64,000 nt of DNA from Stygiobacter sp. (GTDB lineage Bacteria > Pseudomonadota > Alphaproteobacteria > Rhodospirillales > Magnetospirillaceae), in NCBI GenBank assembly GCA_006218045.1, contig VBWB01000027.1:19922-83921 (forward strand), read 5' to 3'. The notes under the pieces are model-generated. The model ran no database searches and had not been told where the DNA came from. It saw only the letters and a list, made by a program, of their open reading frames with translations. The position numbers and the translations under genes were made by a program. Positions 17,831 through 27,309 of this stretch are shown here, one piece after another; position 1 is the first letter of the stretch, and each line of letters opens with the position of its first letter.

Positions 17831-19554
17831 ACGACCAGCGCAACCTGTTTCTCGCTATCGCCCTCTCGGTCCTGATCCTGTTCGGGTTCCAGTGGTTGTT
17901 CCCCTCCAAGACGCCGGTGCCGGAAAGCACCCCGGCGACCACCGCCGCCGGCACCCCGCCGGTGCCGGCCGGCGGCGAATCCGTGGTGCCCGCGCCCACG
18001 CAAACCGCCGCCCAGATGGCGGTGAAAAGCCGCAGTGATGCCCTGGCCACGGCCAAGCGCATCCGCATCAACACCCCCACCTTGCACGGTTCGCTGTCGG
18101 TGACCGGTGCCCGCCTGGATGATCTGACCCTGGCCGGCTATCACGAAACCGCCGACCCCACCTCCAAGGAAATCGAGCTGTTGTCGCCCACCGGCGCCAC
18201 CCACCCCTATCACGCCGAATTCGGCTGGGTGCCGGTGGATGCCGCCGTCAAGACCCCCGGTCCCGACACCCAGTGGAGCGTGGCCCAGGGCAACGAAGTG
18301 TCGCCCGGCAACATCGTGGTGCTGAACTGGGACAATGGCGACGGCCTGCGCTTCGTCCGCACCGTCGGCGTCGATGAAAACTACATGTTCCAGATCGCCC
18401 AGAGGGTTGAAAATTACGGGACCAAGCCGGTCACCCTGCACCCCTTCGGCCTGATCTCGCGCACCGGCACGCCCAAGACCCAAGGCATGTACATCCTGCA
18501 TGAAGGCCCGCTCGGCGTGTTCGACGGCACCTTGAAGGAACACAAATACGACGACCTGAAGAAGCTGTCGACCGAGCGCACCAAGACCACCGGCGGCTGG
18601 ATCGGCATCACCGACAAGTACTGGCTGACCGCCCTGGTCCCCGACCAGAAGGAAGAGCTGACCGGTCGTTTCGTCCATCAGCGCGCCGACAACGACGACC
18701 GCTATCAGGTGGATTTCACCGGCGCGGCCAAGGTCGTTGCCCCCGGTGCCGCCGCCGAGACCACCTTCCATCTGTTCGCCGGGGCCAAGCTGGTATCGCT
18801 GCTCGACCATTACACCGAAAAGTTCGGGGTCGAGCGTTTCGATCTGGCCATCGATTTCGGCTGGTTCTACTTCCTGACCAAGCCGTTCTTCTATCTGCTC
18901 AGGATGATGAATTCCGGCCTCGGCAACATGGGTCTGGCCATCCTGGCCCTGACCGTGCTGATCAAGGGCATCATGTTCCCCTTGGCCAACAAGTCCTATG
19001 CCTCCATGAGCAAGATGAAGCTGTTGCAGCCGCAGGTCAAAGCGTTGCAGGAACGCTTCGGCGACGACAAGGTGCGCCTGCAACAGGAGATGATGGCCCT
19101 TTACAAGAAGGAAAAGGTCAATCCGGTCTCCGGTTGCCTGCCCATCCTGATCCAGATTCCGGTGTTCTTCGCCCTCTACAAGGTTCTGTTCGTCGCCATC
19201 GAAATGCGCCATGCGCCGTTCTATGGCTGGATCAAGGATCTGTCGGCCCAGGACCCCACCACCATCATGAACCTGTTCGGCCTGATCCCCTGGGACCCGG
19301 CCTTGTATCTGCCCGCCTTCCTGCATATCGGCGTCTGGCCGTTGATCATGGGCGCCACCATGTGGCTGCAACAGAAGCTGAACCCGCAACCGGTTGATCC
19401 GGTCCAGGCCAAGATGATGATGTTCCTGCCGGTGGTCTTCACCTTCATGCTCGGCCAGTTCGCCGCCGGTCTGGTGATCTACTGGGCGTGGTCCAACATC
19501 CTGTCCATCGCCCAGCAATGGCTGATCATGCGCAAGTACGGGGTCAAGCCCTGA
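17827..19554 (+). CDS. yidC: Membrane protein insertase YidC
   Basis: The 575-residue protein has an N-terminal membrane segment (about 6-24), a proline/alanine-rich linker (about 30-60), a large periplasmic P1 domain (about 75-340), and the C-terminal insertase domain (about 365-570) with five membrane helices. The sequence [20 protein letters not shown] near 430 is characteristic. YidC inserts proteins into the inner membrane with or without SecYEG. The layout is that of Gram-negative YidC. The gene overlaps yidD by four bases, and engB overlaps its 3' end. Confidence 0.97.
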   Translation: MNDQRNLFLAIALSVLILFGFQWLFPSKTPVPESTPATTAAGTPPVPAGGESVVPAPTQTAAQMAVKSRSDALATAKRIRINTPTLHGSLSVTGARLDDLTLAGYHETADPTSKEIELLSPTGATHPYHAEFGWVPVDAAVKTPGPDTQWSVAQGNEVSPGNIVVLNWDNGDGLRFVRTVGVDENYMFQIAQRVENYGTKPVTLHPFGLISRTGTPKTQGMYILHEGPLGVFDGTLKEHKYDDLKKLSTERTKTTGGWIGITDKYWLTALVPDQKEELTGRFVHQRADNDDRYQVDFTGAAKVVAPGAAAETTFHLFAGAKLVSLLDHYTEKFGVERFDLAIDFGWFYFLTKPFFYLLRMMNSGLGNMGLAILALTVLIKGIMFPLANKSYASMSKMKLLQPQVKALQERFGDDKVRLQQEMMALYKKEKVNPVSGCLPILIQIPVFFALYKVLFVAIEMRHAPFYGWIKDLSAQDPTTIMNLFGLIPWDPALYLPAFLHIGVWPLIMGATMWLQQKLNPQPVDPVQAKMMMFLPVVFTFMLGQFAAGLVIYWAWSNILSIAQQWLIMRKYGVKP

Positions 19555-20216
19555 ACGCCGGGGCTGAAAACGGCCAAGCGGCGGCCGGCCTGATCGAGGC
19601 CGGTCGTCTGCTGTTCGCCCGCGACATCACCTTCATGCGCGGGGCCGTCGATCTGGAAACCCTGCCGCCCTTCGGCCTGCCGGAACTGGCCTTCGCCGGG
19701 CGCTCCAACGTCGGCAAAAGCTCGCTCATCAACGCCTTGTGCGGGCGCTCGACGGTGGCGCGCACCTCGAATACGCCGGGGCGGACGCAGGAGCTCAACT
19801 TCTTCGACGTCAATGGCCGGCTGATCCTGGTGGACATGCCCGGCTACGGCTTCGCCAGCGCTCCCAAGGACAAGGTCGACGCCTGGACCCGGCTGATCAA
19901 GGGCTTCCTGCGCGGTCGTCCGACCCTGCGCCGCTGCATCCTTTTGGTGGATTCGCGCCACGGCCTCAAGGACAACGACCGCGAGATGATGGACATGCTG
20001 GACAAGGCGGCGGTGGTCTATCAGGTGGTGCTGACCAAGATCGACAAGCTGAGCGCGGCGGAAGTCAAGGCGGTGCAGGAACGCACACAGGCCGAGATTT
20101 CCAAGCGCGTCGCCGCCTACCCCACCTTGATCCTGACCAGCTCGGAAAAAGGCATCGGCATCCCCGAGCTGAGGGCTGAAATCCTGCAATTGGCCAACCC
20201 GGAGACGGCACCATGA
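19518..20216 (+). CDS. engB: Ribosome-biogenesis GTPase EngB/YihA
   Basis: The GTPase has G1 GRSNVGKSS near residue 61, the switch [12 protein letters not shown] near 85, G3 DMPGYG, G4 TKID near 173 and G5 TSSEKG near 206. It acts in large ribosomal subunit assembly. The start is uncertain: ATG 19518 (232 residues) is the nearest standard codon and overlaps yidC by 37 bases, while CTG 19551 would overlap the yidC stop by four bases like the other junctions in this operon. argB follows with another four-base overlap. Confidence 0.93.
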   Translation: MADHAQVRGQALNAGAENGQAAAGLIEAGRLLFARDITFMRGAVDLETLPPFGLPELAFAGRSNVGKSSLINALCGRSTVARTSNTPGRTQELNFFDVNGRLILVDMPGYGFASAPKDKVDAWTRLIKGFLRGRPTLRRCILLVDSRHGLKDNDREMMDMLDKAAVVYQVVLTKIDKLSAAEVKAVQERTQAEISKRVAAYPTLILTSSEKGIGIPELRAEILQLANPETAP

Positions 20217-21133
20217 CCACGCCTGAGACTCCCGACATCCTGCAAGACCGCGCCGCCTGGCTGGAGCGGGCCAAGACCCTGTCGGAATCGCTGCCGTTCA
20301 TGCGTCAGTACTCGGATGAGACCGTGGTCATCAAGTTCGGCGGCCACGCCATGGAATCCGACGATCTGGCCCGCCTGTTCGCCCGCGACATCGTGCTGTT
20401 GAAGCAAGTCGGCGTCAATCCGGTGGTGATCCATGGCGGCGGCCCGCAGATCGACGTCATGCTGAAGCGCCTGGACATCCAGACCCCGCGCGTCGACGGC
20501 CTGCGTTACACCGACGAAGCCACCGTCGAGGTGGTGGAAATGATCCTGTCGGGCAAGATCAACAAGCAGATCGTCTCGGCCATCAACGAAGCCGGCGGTT
20601 TCGCCGTCGGCCTGTCGGGCAAGGACGGCCATTTGATCCGCGCCCGCAAGCTGCGCCGCACCAAGAAAGACCCGGATTCCAATATCGAGAAGATCCTGGA
20701 CCTGGGCTTCGTCGGCGAACCGGCGGAAATCACCCCGCATATCCTCGACGTGTTCCAGCAGACCGACGTCATCCCGGTGATCGCGCCGGTGGGCATGGGC
20801 AATGCGGGCGAGACCTTCAACATCAACGCCGACACCGTGGCGGGGGCCATCGCCGCCGCCACCAATGCCCGGCGCATGATCATGCTGACCGACGTGCCCG
20901 GCGTGCTCGACAAGGCGGGCAATCTGATCCCGGAAATGACCGCCAGTCAGGTGGCCGGCTACATCGCCGACGGCACCATTTCCGGCGGCATGATTCCCAA
21001 GGTGGAGACCTGCCTGGAAGCGGTCACCCAAGGCGTCGAAGCCGCCGTCATCCTGGATGGCCGGGTGCCGCATGCCATTTTGCTGGAATTGTTCACCCCC
21101 CACGGCGTCGGCACCTTGATCAAGGCCGATTGA
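20213..21133 (+). CDS. argB: Acetylglutamate kinase
   Basis: The 306-residue amino-acid kinase phosphorylates N-acetyl-L-glutamate in arginine biosynthesis. It has IKFGGHAM near 42, [11 protein letters not shown] near 72 and the nucleotide-binding LTDVPGVLD near 223. An N-terminal extension (about 1-30) is typical of arginine-sensitive hexameric forms, so feedback inhibition by arginine is likely from family knowledge. It is translationally coupled to engB, an unusual partner but a frequent one in alphaproteobacteria. argC is elsewhere in this window at 46844. Confidence 0.97.
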   Translation: MTTPETPDILQDRAAWLERAKTLSESLPFMRQYSDETVVIKFGGHAMESDDLARLFARDIVLLKQVGVNPVVIHGGGPQIDVMLKRLDIQTPRVDGLRYTDEATVEVVEMILSGKINKQIVSAINEAGGFAVGLSGKDGHLIRARKLRRTKKDPDSNIEKILDLGFVGEPAEITPHILDVFQQTDVIPVIAPVGMGNAGETFNINADTVAGAIAAATNARRMIMLTDVPGVLDKAGNLIPEMTASQVAGYIADGTISGGMIPKVETCLEAVTQGVEAAVILDGRVPHAILLELFTPHGVGTLIKAD

Positions 21134-21143
21134 TTATCCGCGG

Positions 21144-21180
21144 AAAAGTCCTTCGCTTCGCTCAAAGCCTGCGGACTTTT
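21144..21180. terminator. Probable bidirectional terminator between argB and rlmN
   Basis: An 8-bp inverted repeat AAAAGTCC / GGACTTTT with a 21-base loop lies between the convergent ends of argB and rlmN. Read either way it ends in a T-run. Confidence 0.6.
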
Positions 21181-21194
21181 TCACGGGTCCGTTT

Positions 21195-22337
21195 TCACGC
21201 CGCCGGGATGTGGTGGTCGTCGGTGATGCCCGCCGCCACCCGTTCGTTCAGGCGCGAGCATTTCTGCCGCTGGCTTTCCGAGCGCAACTGGCCGCAGGCG
21301 GCCAGAATATCGGCGCCGCGCGACTTGCGGATGGGGGCGGAATAGCCGTTATCCTGGATCAGGTCGGAGAAAGCGCGGATGTCCTTCATGGACGAACATT
21401 CGTAATTCGAGCCCGGCCACGGGTTGAACGGGATCAGATTGAACTTGGCCGGCAGCCCCTTGACCAGACGCAGCAATTCCCGCGCATCGGCCAAGCTGTC
21501 GTTGATGCCCTTCAACATGACGTATTCAAAGGTGATGCGCCGGGCGTTGGAGGCGCCGGGATAATCGCGGCAGGCCTGCATCAGTTCCTTCAACGGATAT
21601 TTCTTGTTGATGGGCATGATCTGGTTGCGCACCTCGTCGGTGACGGCGTGCAGCGAGATGGCCAGATTGACGCCCAACTCGGCCCCGGCCCGCCCCATCA
21701 TCGGCACCACACCCGAGGTGGAAAGCGTGATGCGGCGGCGCGAGATGCCGATGCCCTCGCCATCCATGATGATCTTGAGCGCGGTGGCGACGTTGTCGAA
21801 ATTATAAAGCGGCTCGCCCATGCCCATCATGACGATGTTGGACAGCAACCGGGTGGTGTCGTCGGGCGTCGGCCATTCGCCGTAAGAATCCCGCGTCAGC
21901 ATGAACTGGCCGACGATTTCGGCCGGTGTCAGGTTACGCACCAGCAATTGGGTGCCGGTATGGCAGAACTTGCAGGTCAGGGTGCAGCCCACCTGCGACG
22001 AAATGCACACGGCGCCCCGTTGCTCGTCCTCATCGGGGATGTAGACGGTTTCGGCCTCGTTGCCGTCGTCGAATTTCAGCAACCATTTGCGGGTGGTGTC
22101 GACGCTGGTCAACTCGCGCTCGACCAGCGGACGGCGCACCACATAGCGCTCGGCCAGCCGCTCCTGCATGACCTTGGAAATCGAGGTCATCTTGAGGAAA
22201 TCGGTTTCGCCGCGATTGTACAGCCAATGCCACAGCTGTTTGGCGCGGAACGGCTTTTCGCCGATCGCGGCCATTTCGGCGGTCAATTGGTCGCGCGAAA
22301 GCCCGATCAGGTTGGTTTTTTGGCTGCTGTCGTTCAT
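21195..22337 (-). CDS. rlmN: Dual-specificity RNA methyltransferase RlmN
   Basis: The 380-residue radical SAM enzyme methylates C2 of adenosine 2503 in 23S rRNA and A37 in some tRNAs. The cluster motif is CTLTCKFC (CX3CX2C) near residue 117. [14 protein letters not shown] near 168 and the methyl-carrying C-terminal cysteine in AACGQL near 347 are present. The start at 22337 (MNDSSQ) is preferred to an upstream ATG at 22385 because the extra residues do not fit the family. Confidence 0.96.
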   Translation of the reverse strand: MNDSSQKTNLIGLSRDQLTAEMAAIGEKPFRAKQLWHWLYNRGETDFLKMTSISKVMQERLAERYVVRRPLVERELTSVDTTRKWLLKFDDGNEAETVYIPDEDEQRGAVCISSQVGCTLTCKFCHTGTQLLVRNLTPAEIVGQFMLTRDSYGEWPTPDDTTRLLSNIVMMGMGEPLYNFDNVATALKIIMDGEGIGISRRRITLSTSGVVPMMGRAGAELGVNLAISLHAVTDEVRNQIMPINKKYPLKELMQACRDYPGASNARRITFEYVMLKGINDSLADARELLRLVKGLPAKFNLIPFNPWPGSNYECSSMKDIRAFSDLIQDNGYSAPIRKSRGADILAACGQLRSESQRQKCSRLNERVAAGITDDHHIPAA

Positions 22338-22429
22338 GGCGCGATACTTAAGGATTCGGGGGTGAAATTGCAATCCTTGCCGCAAATTGCCGCTGTTTTC
22401 GGCGAAAGTTCTCGTTATAGTCCCGTGTC

Positions 22430-24667
22430 ATGACTGATCCCTTCGCCCTTGACGACGACATCCCCGATCCGTTCCAGCCCGCCCCCCGTCGCGGTGGCCT
22501 GACCCCGGTGCCCGCCGATGCCCCCTGGCTGATCGGCCTGAACCCGGAACAGCATCAGGCGGTGACCACCACCGAAGGCCCGGTGCTGGTGCTGTCGGGG
22601 GCCGGCACCGGCAAGACCCGGGTGCTGACCAGCCGGCTGGCGCAGATCCTGGCCGGGCGGCGGGCGCAGCCGTGGCAGATTCTGGCGGTGACCTTCACCA
22701 ACAAGGCGGCGCGCGAGATGAAGGACCGCGTCGCCCATATGGTCGGCCCGGTGGCCGAACAATTATGGCTGGGCACCTTCCATTCCCTGTGCGTGCGCAT
22801 CCTGCGCCGCCACGCCGAGGCGGTGGGGCTGAAATCCAATTTCACCATCCTCGATGCCGACGACCAGTTGCGGCTGTTGAAGCAGGTGATGGAAGCCGAG
22901 CATATCGACAACAAGAAATGGCCGGCGCAATCGCTGATGGGGGCGATCCAGCGTTGGAAGGATCGCGGCCTGACGCCGGACAAGATCGGCGCCGATCTGG
23001 CCGGCGATCTGGCCGGTGGTCGCGCCGGGCAGCTTTATCGCTTGTATCAGGAACGGCTGTTGACCCTGAACGCCGCCGATTTCGGTGATCTGCTACTGCA
23101 TTGCCTGACCTTGTTTTTGTCCCATCCCGATGCCCTGGCCCATTATCAGGAGCAGTTCCGCTATATCCTGGTGGATGAGTACCAGGACACCAACGTGGCG
23201 CAATATCTGTGGCTGCGCCTGCTGGCGCAAAAGCACAAGAACATCTGCTGCGTCGGCGACGACGACCAAAGCATCTATTCGTGGCGCGGGGCCGAGGTCG
23301 GCAACATCTTGAAATTCGAGCGCGATTTCCCCGGCGCCCAAGTGGTGCGGCTGGAAAGCAATTACCGCTCCACCCCCCATATCCTGGCCGCCGCCAGTGC
23401 CCTGATCGCCAACAATGCCGACCGCCTGGGCAAGACCCTGCGCCCCGGCCTGAAACACGAGGCGAGCGAGATCGAAAAGGTGCGGGTGCGCGGCGTCTGG
23501 GACGGGCCGGAAGAAGCCCGCGTGGTCATCGAGGAAATCGAGACCTTGCAGCGCCGGGGCGAAAGCGCCGCCAGCATGGCCATTCTGGTCCGCGCCGGCT
23601 TCCAGACCCGCGAATTCGAGGAACGCCTGATCACCACCGGCATCCCCTATCGGGTCATCGGCGGGCCGCGTTTTTATGAGCGCCTGGAAATCCGCGACGC
23701 CCTGGCCTATCTGCGCCTGATCAATTCGCCCGATGACGGCCTGGCCTTCGAGCGCATCGTCAACCTGCCCAAGCGCGGCTTGGGCGAGGCGGCGTTGCAG
23801 GCGGTGCACGCGGTGGCGCGGGCGCGGGCCTTTCCGCTGTTCGAGGCCGCCCGCCTGCTGGTGGAAACCGACGAGTTGAAGCCCAAGCCGCGCGGCGCGC
23901 TCTCCAAGTTCTGCGCCGACGTGCTGCGCTGGCGCAGCCTGCTGGACGATCTGCCGCACACTGAACTGGCCGAGATGGTGCTGGACGAATCCGGCTATGT
24001 GGAAATGTGGAAGAACGACAAAACCCCGGAGGCACCGGGCCGGGTGGAGAACCTGAAGGAACTGGTGCGCGCCCTGGCCGATTACGAAAATCTGCAAACC
24101 TTCCTGGAACACGTGGCCCTGGTCATGGAAAACGACCAGAAGGACGGCGTCGACAAGGTCACCATCATGACGCTGCACGGGGCCAAGGGGCTGGAATTCG
24201 ACAACATCTTCCTGCCCGGTTGGGAGGAAGGGGTGTTCCCGCATCAGCGCGCCATGGACGAGGGCGGCAATGCCGGCCTGGAAGAGGAACGCCGCCTCGC
24301 CTATGTCGGCCTCACCCGGGCGCGCAAACGGGTGTTGGTCACCTTCGCCGCCAATCGCCGCATCTATAACCAGTGGCAAAGCGCCCTGCCCAGCCGCTTC
24401 CTCGACGAATTGCCCGCCGCCCACGTGGAGGTCCAGGCCGAACGGGGCCTGATGGGGTCGTGGTCGCAGCCGGCCAAACCGAAGGCGCCGGGCGCCTGGG
24501 CGGTGGCAGCGCGGGAACAGGCCGGCGATTTCGAGGCCGGCGACCGAGTGTTCCACCAGAAATTCGGTGGCGGCACGGTGCTGGCGGTGGATGGCGATAA
24601 GCTGGAAATCAATTTCGACAAGGCCGGCACCAAGAAGGTGCTGGACAGTTTCGTCGAGCCGGCGTGA
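22430..24667 (+). CDS. UvrD/PcrA-type ATP-dependent DNA helicase
   Basis: The 745-residue superfamily 1A helicase has motif I GAGTGKT near residue 59, motif II VDEYQDTN near 247, GDDDQSIYSWRGAE near 281, motif IV/V LHGAKGLEFDNIFLPGWEEG near 580 and motif VI YVGLTRARKRV near 622. The C-terminus (residues ~700-745, FGGGTVLAVDGDKLEINF) is the Tudor-like RNA polymerase-interacting domain of PcrA/UvrD. It unwinds DNA in nucleotide excision and mismatch repair. The N-terminus carries a ~30-residue acidic/proline extension. The gene is followed by a toxin-antitoxin module. Confidence 0.95.
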   Translation: MTDPFALDDDIPDPFQPAPRRGGLTPVPADAPWLIGLNPEQHQAVTTTEGPVLVLSGAGTGKTRVLTSRLAQILAGRRAQPWQILAVTFTNKAAREMKDRVAHMVGPVAEQLWLGTFHSLCVRILRRHAEAVGLKSNFTILDADDQLRLLKQVMEAEHIDNKKWPAQSLMGAIQRWKDRGLTPDKIGADLAGDLAGGRAGQLYRLYQERLLTLNAADFGDLLLHCLTLFLSHPDALAHYQEQFRYILVDEYQDTNVAQYLWLRLLAQKHKNICCVGDDDQSIYSWRGAEVGNILKFERDFPGAQVVRLESNYRSTPHILAAASALIANNADRLGKTLRPGLKHEASEIEKVRVRGVWDGPEEARVVIEEIETLQRRGESAASMAILVRAGFQTREFEERLITTGIPYRVIGGPRFYERLEIRDALAYLRLINSPDDGLAFERIVNLPKRGLGEAALQAVHAVARARAFPLFEAARLLVETDELKPKPRGALSKFCADVLRWRSLLDDLPHTELAEMVLDESGYVEMWKNDKTPEAPGRVENLKELVRALADYENLQTFLEHVALVMENDQKDGVDKVTIMTLHGAKGLEFDNIFLPGWEEGVFPHQRAMDEGGNAGLEEERRLAYVGLTRARKRVLVTFAANRRIYNQWQSALPSRFLDELPAAHVEVQAERGLMGSWSQPAKPKAPGAWAVAAREQAGDFEAGDRVFHQKFGGGTVLAVDGDKLEINFDKAGTKKVLDSFVEPA

Positions 24668-24671
24668 TACT

Positions 24672-24688
24672 TTGGCAAAATTTGCCAA
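24672..24688 (+). promoter_or_regulatory. Palindromic operator candidate for the ParDE module
   Basis: TTGGCAAA-A-TTTGCCAA forms 8-bp arms around one central base and lies 15 bases before the antitoxin start, in the gap after the helicase gene. This is where ribbon-helix-helix antitoxins bind to repress their own operon. Confidence 0.7.
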
Positions 24689-24703
24689 TAAGGGTGCCCG
24701 ATC

Positions 24704-24967
24704 ATGGCGACCATGAATGTCAGCCTGCCGGCCGAGATGATGGCCTTTGTCGAGGCCGAGGTTGCCGGCGGTGATTATGCCAGCGCCAGCGAGGTGGTGC
24801 GCGATGCCCTGCGTCTGCTGCGCCGCGAACGGGCGGCGGAACAGGAGCGGATCGCCATCTTGCGCCGCGAAATCCAGTTGGGCCTGGATGACGCGGAAGC
24901 CGGGCGCCTATCCCGGATCAGCGTCGCCGAGATGGCGGAACAAGTTGCCGCCCGCCACCGGGAATGA
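24704..24967 (+). CDS. parD: ParD-family (CC2985-type) antitoxin
   Basis: The 87-residue protein opens with a ribbon-helix-helix DNA-binding region (MNVSLPAEMMAFVEAEV then YASASEVVRDALRLL, about residues 4-42), followed by a charged helix that would wrap the toxin. It neutralises the ParE toxin and represses the operon. The stop overlaps the toxin start by four bases (ATGA). An AAGGG sequence 12-16 bases upstream may serve as the ribosome-binding site, and a palindrome at 24672 is the likely binding site. Confidence 0.93.
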   Translation: MATMNVSLPAEMMAFVEAEVAGGDYASASEVVRDALRLLRRERAAEQERIAILRREIQLGLDDAEAGRLSRISVAEMAEQVAARHRE

Positions 24968-25320
24968 TCGTCGAATTCACCGAACTGGCCCAACAGGATG
25001 TGCGCGACGTCCTGCGCCAGACCAACGACCAGTTCGGCAGCCGGCAATTGCGGCGCTACGCCGCTTTGTTCGACACCGCCCAAGCCTTGCTGGGGGAGGA
25101 TGCGGGGCGTCCCGGCTCGCTCGACCGGTCCGATCTGCTGCCCGGCATTCGGCTGTTCCATTTGGAACTGGCGGCGGGTAAAACCGGCGCCGCGTCCCAT
25201 TGTCTGTATTACCAAGTCGGAACGCTGTCGGATGGAACGCAAGGCGTGATCGTTCTGCGCGTGCTGCACCAGCGCATGGAACCGGCCCCGCATCTCGCCA
25301 AAGCCCTGCAACAAGGATAA
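24964..25320 (+). CDS. parE: ParE/RelE-superfamily toxin
   Basis: The 118-residue protein shows the ParE pattern: MIVEFTELAQQDVRDVLRQT at the N-terminus, RSDLLPGIRLFHLE near 58-71, HCLYYQ near 79, and a C-terminal VLRVLHQRMEP segment. ParE toxins poison DNA gyrase. The family assignment rests on its partner and on these motifs; a RelE-like mRNA interferase is less likely. It is coupled to parD, and prmA starts three bases later, so read-through into prmA is expected. Confidence 0.92.
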   Translation: MIVEFTELAQQDVRDVLRQTNDQFGSRQLRRYAALFDTAQALLGEDAGRPGSLDRSDLLPGIRLFHLELAAGKTGAASHCLYYQVGTLSDGTQGVIVLRVLHQRMEPAPHLAKALQQG

Positions 25321-25323
25321 ATC

Positions 25324-26223
25324 ATGCCCATCGTCTTCCCCGATATCTGGCACCTGCGTCTGGTTCTCGCCCCCGAGGCGGTGGACGCCTTTGAAGAGGT
25401 GTTCGAGCGCTTCGCCGAATCGGTGACCATGTTCATGGAAGACAAATCGGGCATTTCCGACGGCGATTGCCTGTGGCACCTGGAAGGCTATTCCCGCACC
25501 CCACCCGACCGCGCCCAGATCACCGCGGCGCTGTCGGCCATCGCCGCCGCCACCGGCCACGATCTGCCGGCCCTGGAAATCGACCGCTTGCCCAATGTGG
25601 ATTGGGTGCTGGAAAACCTGCGCGACTTCCCGCCCATCGATGCCGGGCGCTTCTTCGTCCGCGGTTCGCATTGGGACGGCAAGGTGCCGACCGGGCGCAT
25701 CGAATTGCTGGTGGATGCCGGCACCGCCTTCGGCTCGGGCGAGCACGCCACCACGCGCGGCTGCCTGACCATGCTGGACAAGCTTGGCAAGCGCCGCCGC
25801 TTCCTGCATCCGCTGGATCTGGGAGCGGGATCGGGCATCTTGGGCATCGGCATGGCCAAGATGTGGGCGGTGGACGTGCTGGCCACCGATATCGACCCCA
25901 GCGCCGTCAAGGTCGCCGCCAACAATGCCCGCATGAACGGTGTCGGCGCCCGCTTCACCAGCGTGGTCTCGGACGGTTACCGTAATCGGGCGCTGAAGCA
26001 GGGCCAGCCCTTCGACATCATCGTCGCCAACATCCTGGCCAAGCCGTTGATGCGCATGGCCAAGGATCTGGCCGCCCATCTGGCCCCCGACGGCGTCGCC
26101 GTGCTGTCGGGCCTGCTGGACTGGCAGGAACGCATGGTCATGGGCGCGCATGAACCCCAGGGCCTGCGCCTGCGCGAACGCATCGTCATCGACGGCTGGG
26201 CGACGCTGCTGATCGGGCGTTGA
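25324..26223 (+). CDS. prmA: Ribosomal protein L11 methyltransferase
   Basis: The 299-residue SAM-dependent enzyme trimethylates ribosomal protein L11. The C-terminal catalytic domain contains GTAFGSGEHATTRGCL near residue 138, the SAM motif LDLGAGSGILGIG near 165, TDIDPSAV near 190 and NILAKPL near 235. The N-terminal substrate-recognition domain covers about 1-95. It is three bases from the toxin gene, which is an odd operon partner. GC-rich inverted repeats follow at 26224-26300. Confidence 0.95.
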   Translation: MPIVFPDIWHLRLVLAPEAVDAFEEVFERFAESVTMFMEDKSGISDGDCLWHLEGYSRTPPDRAQITAALSAIAAATGHDLPALEIDRLPNVDWVLENLRDFPPIDAGRFFVRGSHWDGKVPTGRIELLVDAGTAFGSGEHATTRGCLTMLDKLGKRRRFLHPLDLGAGSGILGIGMAKMWAVDVLATDIDPSAVKVAANNARMNGVGARFTSVVSDGYRNRALKQGQPFDIIVANILAKPLMRMAKDLAAHLAPDGVAVLSGLLDWQERMVMGAHEPQGLRLRERIVIDGWATLLIGR

Positions 26224-26355
26224 GCGGGCCGGCCTTCGGCCCCAAGCCCGCGCGGCGCCCGAGCGGGTCCGTCCACGGGCCGGCCTGCGGCCCAGTTGCC
26301 CAACCCACCCGAAAGGCGTAGAGTGCCCTGGGGTTGGGTTACAGGGGATTACCGC

Positions 26356-27135
26356 ATGAATCGTCTTGCCGTCATTTGCGCCGCCGCCGCCAGCTTGGCC
26401 TTAAGCGCCTGCGCCTCCGATCCGCAGCCCATGACCTCGGCCCCGGCCAAGCGCATGGTCACCCCGCCCGGTGGGTTGTGGGAAGTGGTCGAAGCAATGG
26501 CCGTCGCCCCCACCGGCACCGACAAATCGCCCTATCTCGGGCAAAAGCTGGCGCTTTATGAGACCAGTGCCGGCGATCCGGCGGGCCGCACATGCGCCAA
26601 GCCGGTCTATATGGGCTGGGAAGCCGAGGCCGCCAGCATGGTCGGCGCCGCCGCCAAGCCGGGCGAAATGCGCCCGGTCATGGACGTGACCTGCGACGGC
26701 CAGGCCTTTGCCACCTATATGGGCATGGCCGATGGCAGCCTGATGACCCGCGTCAACAACTGGGCCTTGACCCTGAAGCGGGTGCCGCCCGAGGCGATGA
26801 TGGCCAAGGCGCCCGAACCGGCCCCCGCCCCCGAGCCGGTAAAGGCGGAGCCGGCCAAGGCTGAGCCGGCCAAAATGGCCGAAGCCGACAAGCGCAGCAT
26901 CGTCTACCTGGCGTCGTATAAAAACGAGCAGACCGCCCAATCCGGTTGGAAGGCCTTGGCGAAAAAGTCGCCGATCCTGGCCAAGCAGGAGCCGGTGATC
27001 ACCCCGTTCGATCTGGGCAAGAAGGGCAAGTGGTACCGTCTGTACGGTCTGGCCGTCGACGAGGCCGAGCGCGCCGCCATCTGCACACAATTGGGCAAGC
27101 TGGTGGACGAATGCGGCTCGCGCCTGCGCGAGTGA
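26356..27135 (+). CDS. SPOR-domain lipoprotein
   Basis: The 259-residue protein has a lipoprotein signal peptide with lipobox LSAC at residues 16-19. Residues ~150-180 form a proline/alanine/glutamate/lysine linker (repeats of AEPAK). The C-terminal domain (~185-257, with YLASYKNEQTAQSGW and KGKWYRLYGL) is a SPOR domain, which binds denuded peptidoglycan at the division site. The start ATG 26356 follows AGGGGA. It is likely outer-membrane anchored and septal. The region after it is a 51-bp repeat array. Confidence 0.85.
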   Translation: MNRLAVICAAAASLALSACASDPQPMTSAPAKRMVTPPGGLWEVVEAMAVAPTGTDKSPYLGQKLALYETSAGDPAGRTCAKPVYMGWEAEAASMVGAAAKPGEMRPVMDVTCDGQAFATYMGMADGSLMTRVNNWALTLKRVPPEAMMAKAPEPAPAPEPVKAEPAKAEPAKMAEADKRSIVYLASYKNEQTAQSGWKALAKKSPILAKQEPVITPFDLGKKGKWYRLYGLAVDEAERAAICTQLGKLVDECGSRLRE

Positions 27136-27138
27136 GCC

Positions 27139-27275
27139 CGCTTGCGGGCCGCGCTTCGCGCATGAGCCCGCGTGGCGTCTGAACGGGCCCCGCTTGCGGG
27201 CCGCGCTTCGCGCATGAGCCTGCGTGGCGTCTGAACGGGCCCGCTTGCGGGCCGCGCTTCGCGCATGAGCCCGCT
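27139..27275. repeat. 51-bp GC-rich tandem repeat, 2.7 copies
   Basis: Copies begin at 27139, 27190 and 27241. Each carries two hairpins, GCCCGC-TT-GCGGGC and GCGC-TTC-GCGC. Related GC-rich stem sequences occur after prmA (26224-26300) and after argC (about 47927-47990). No coding sequence is seen. Confidence 0.88.
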
Positions 27276-27309
27276 TGCGCGAAGTGCCCTCAAGGTGTAG
27301 GTGAAGCCT

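Noticed and set aside
27139..27275. Possible CRISPR array or small coding repeats
   Set aside because: The 51-bp unit repeats as a whole without variable spacers, and the frames are not conserved in pattern.
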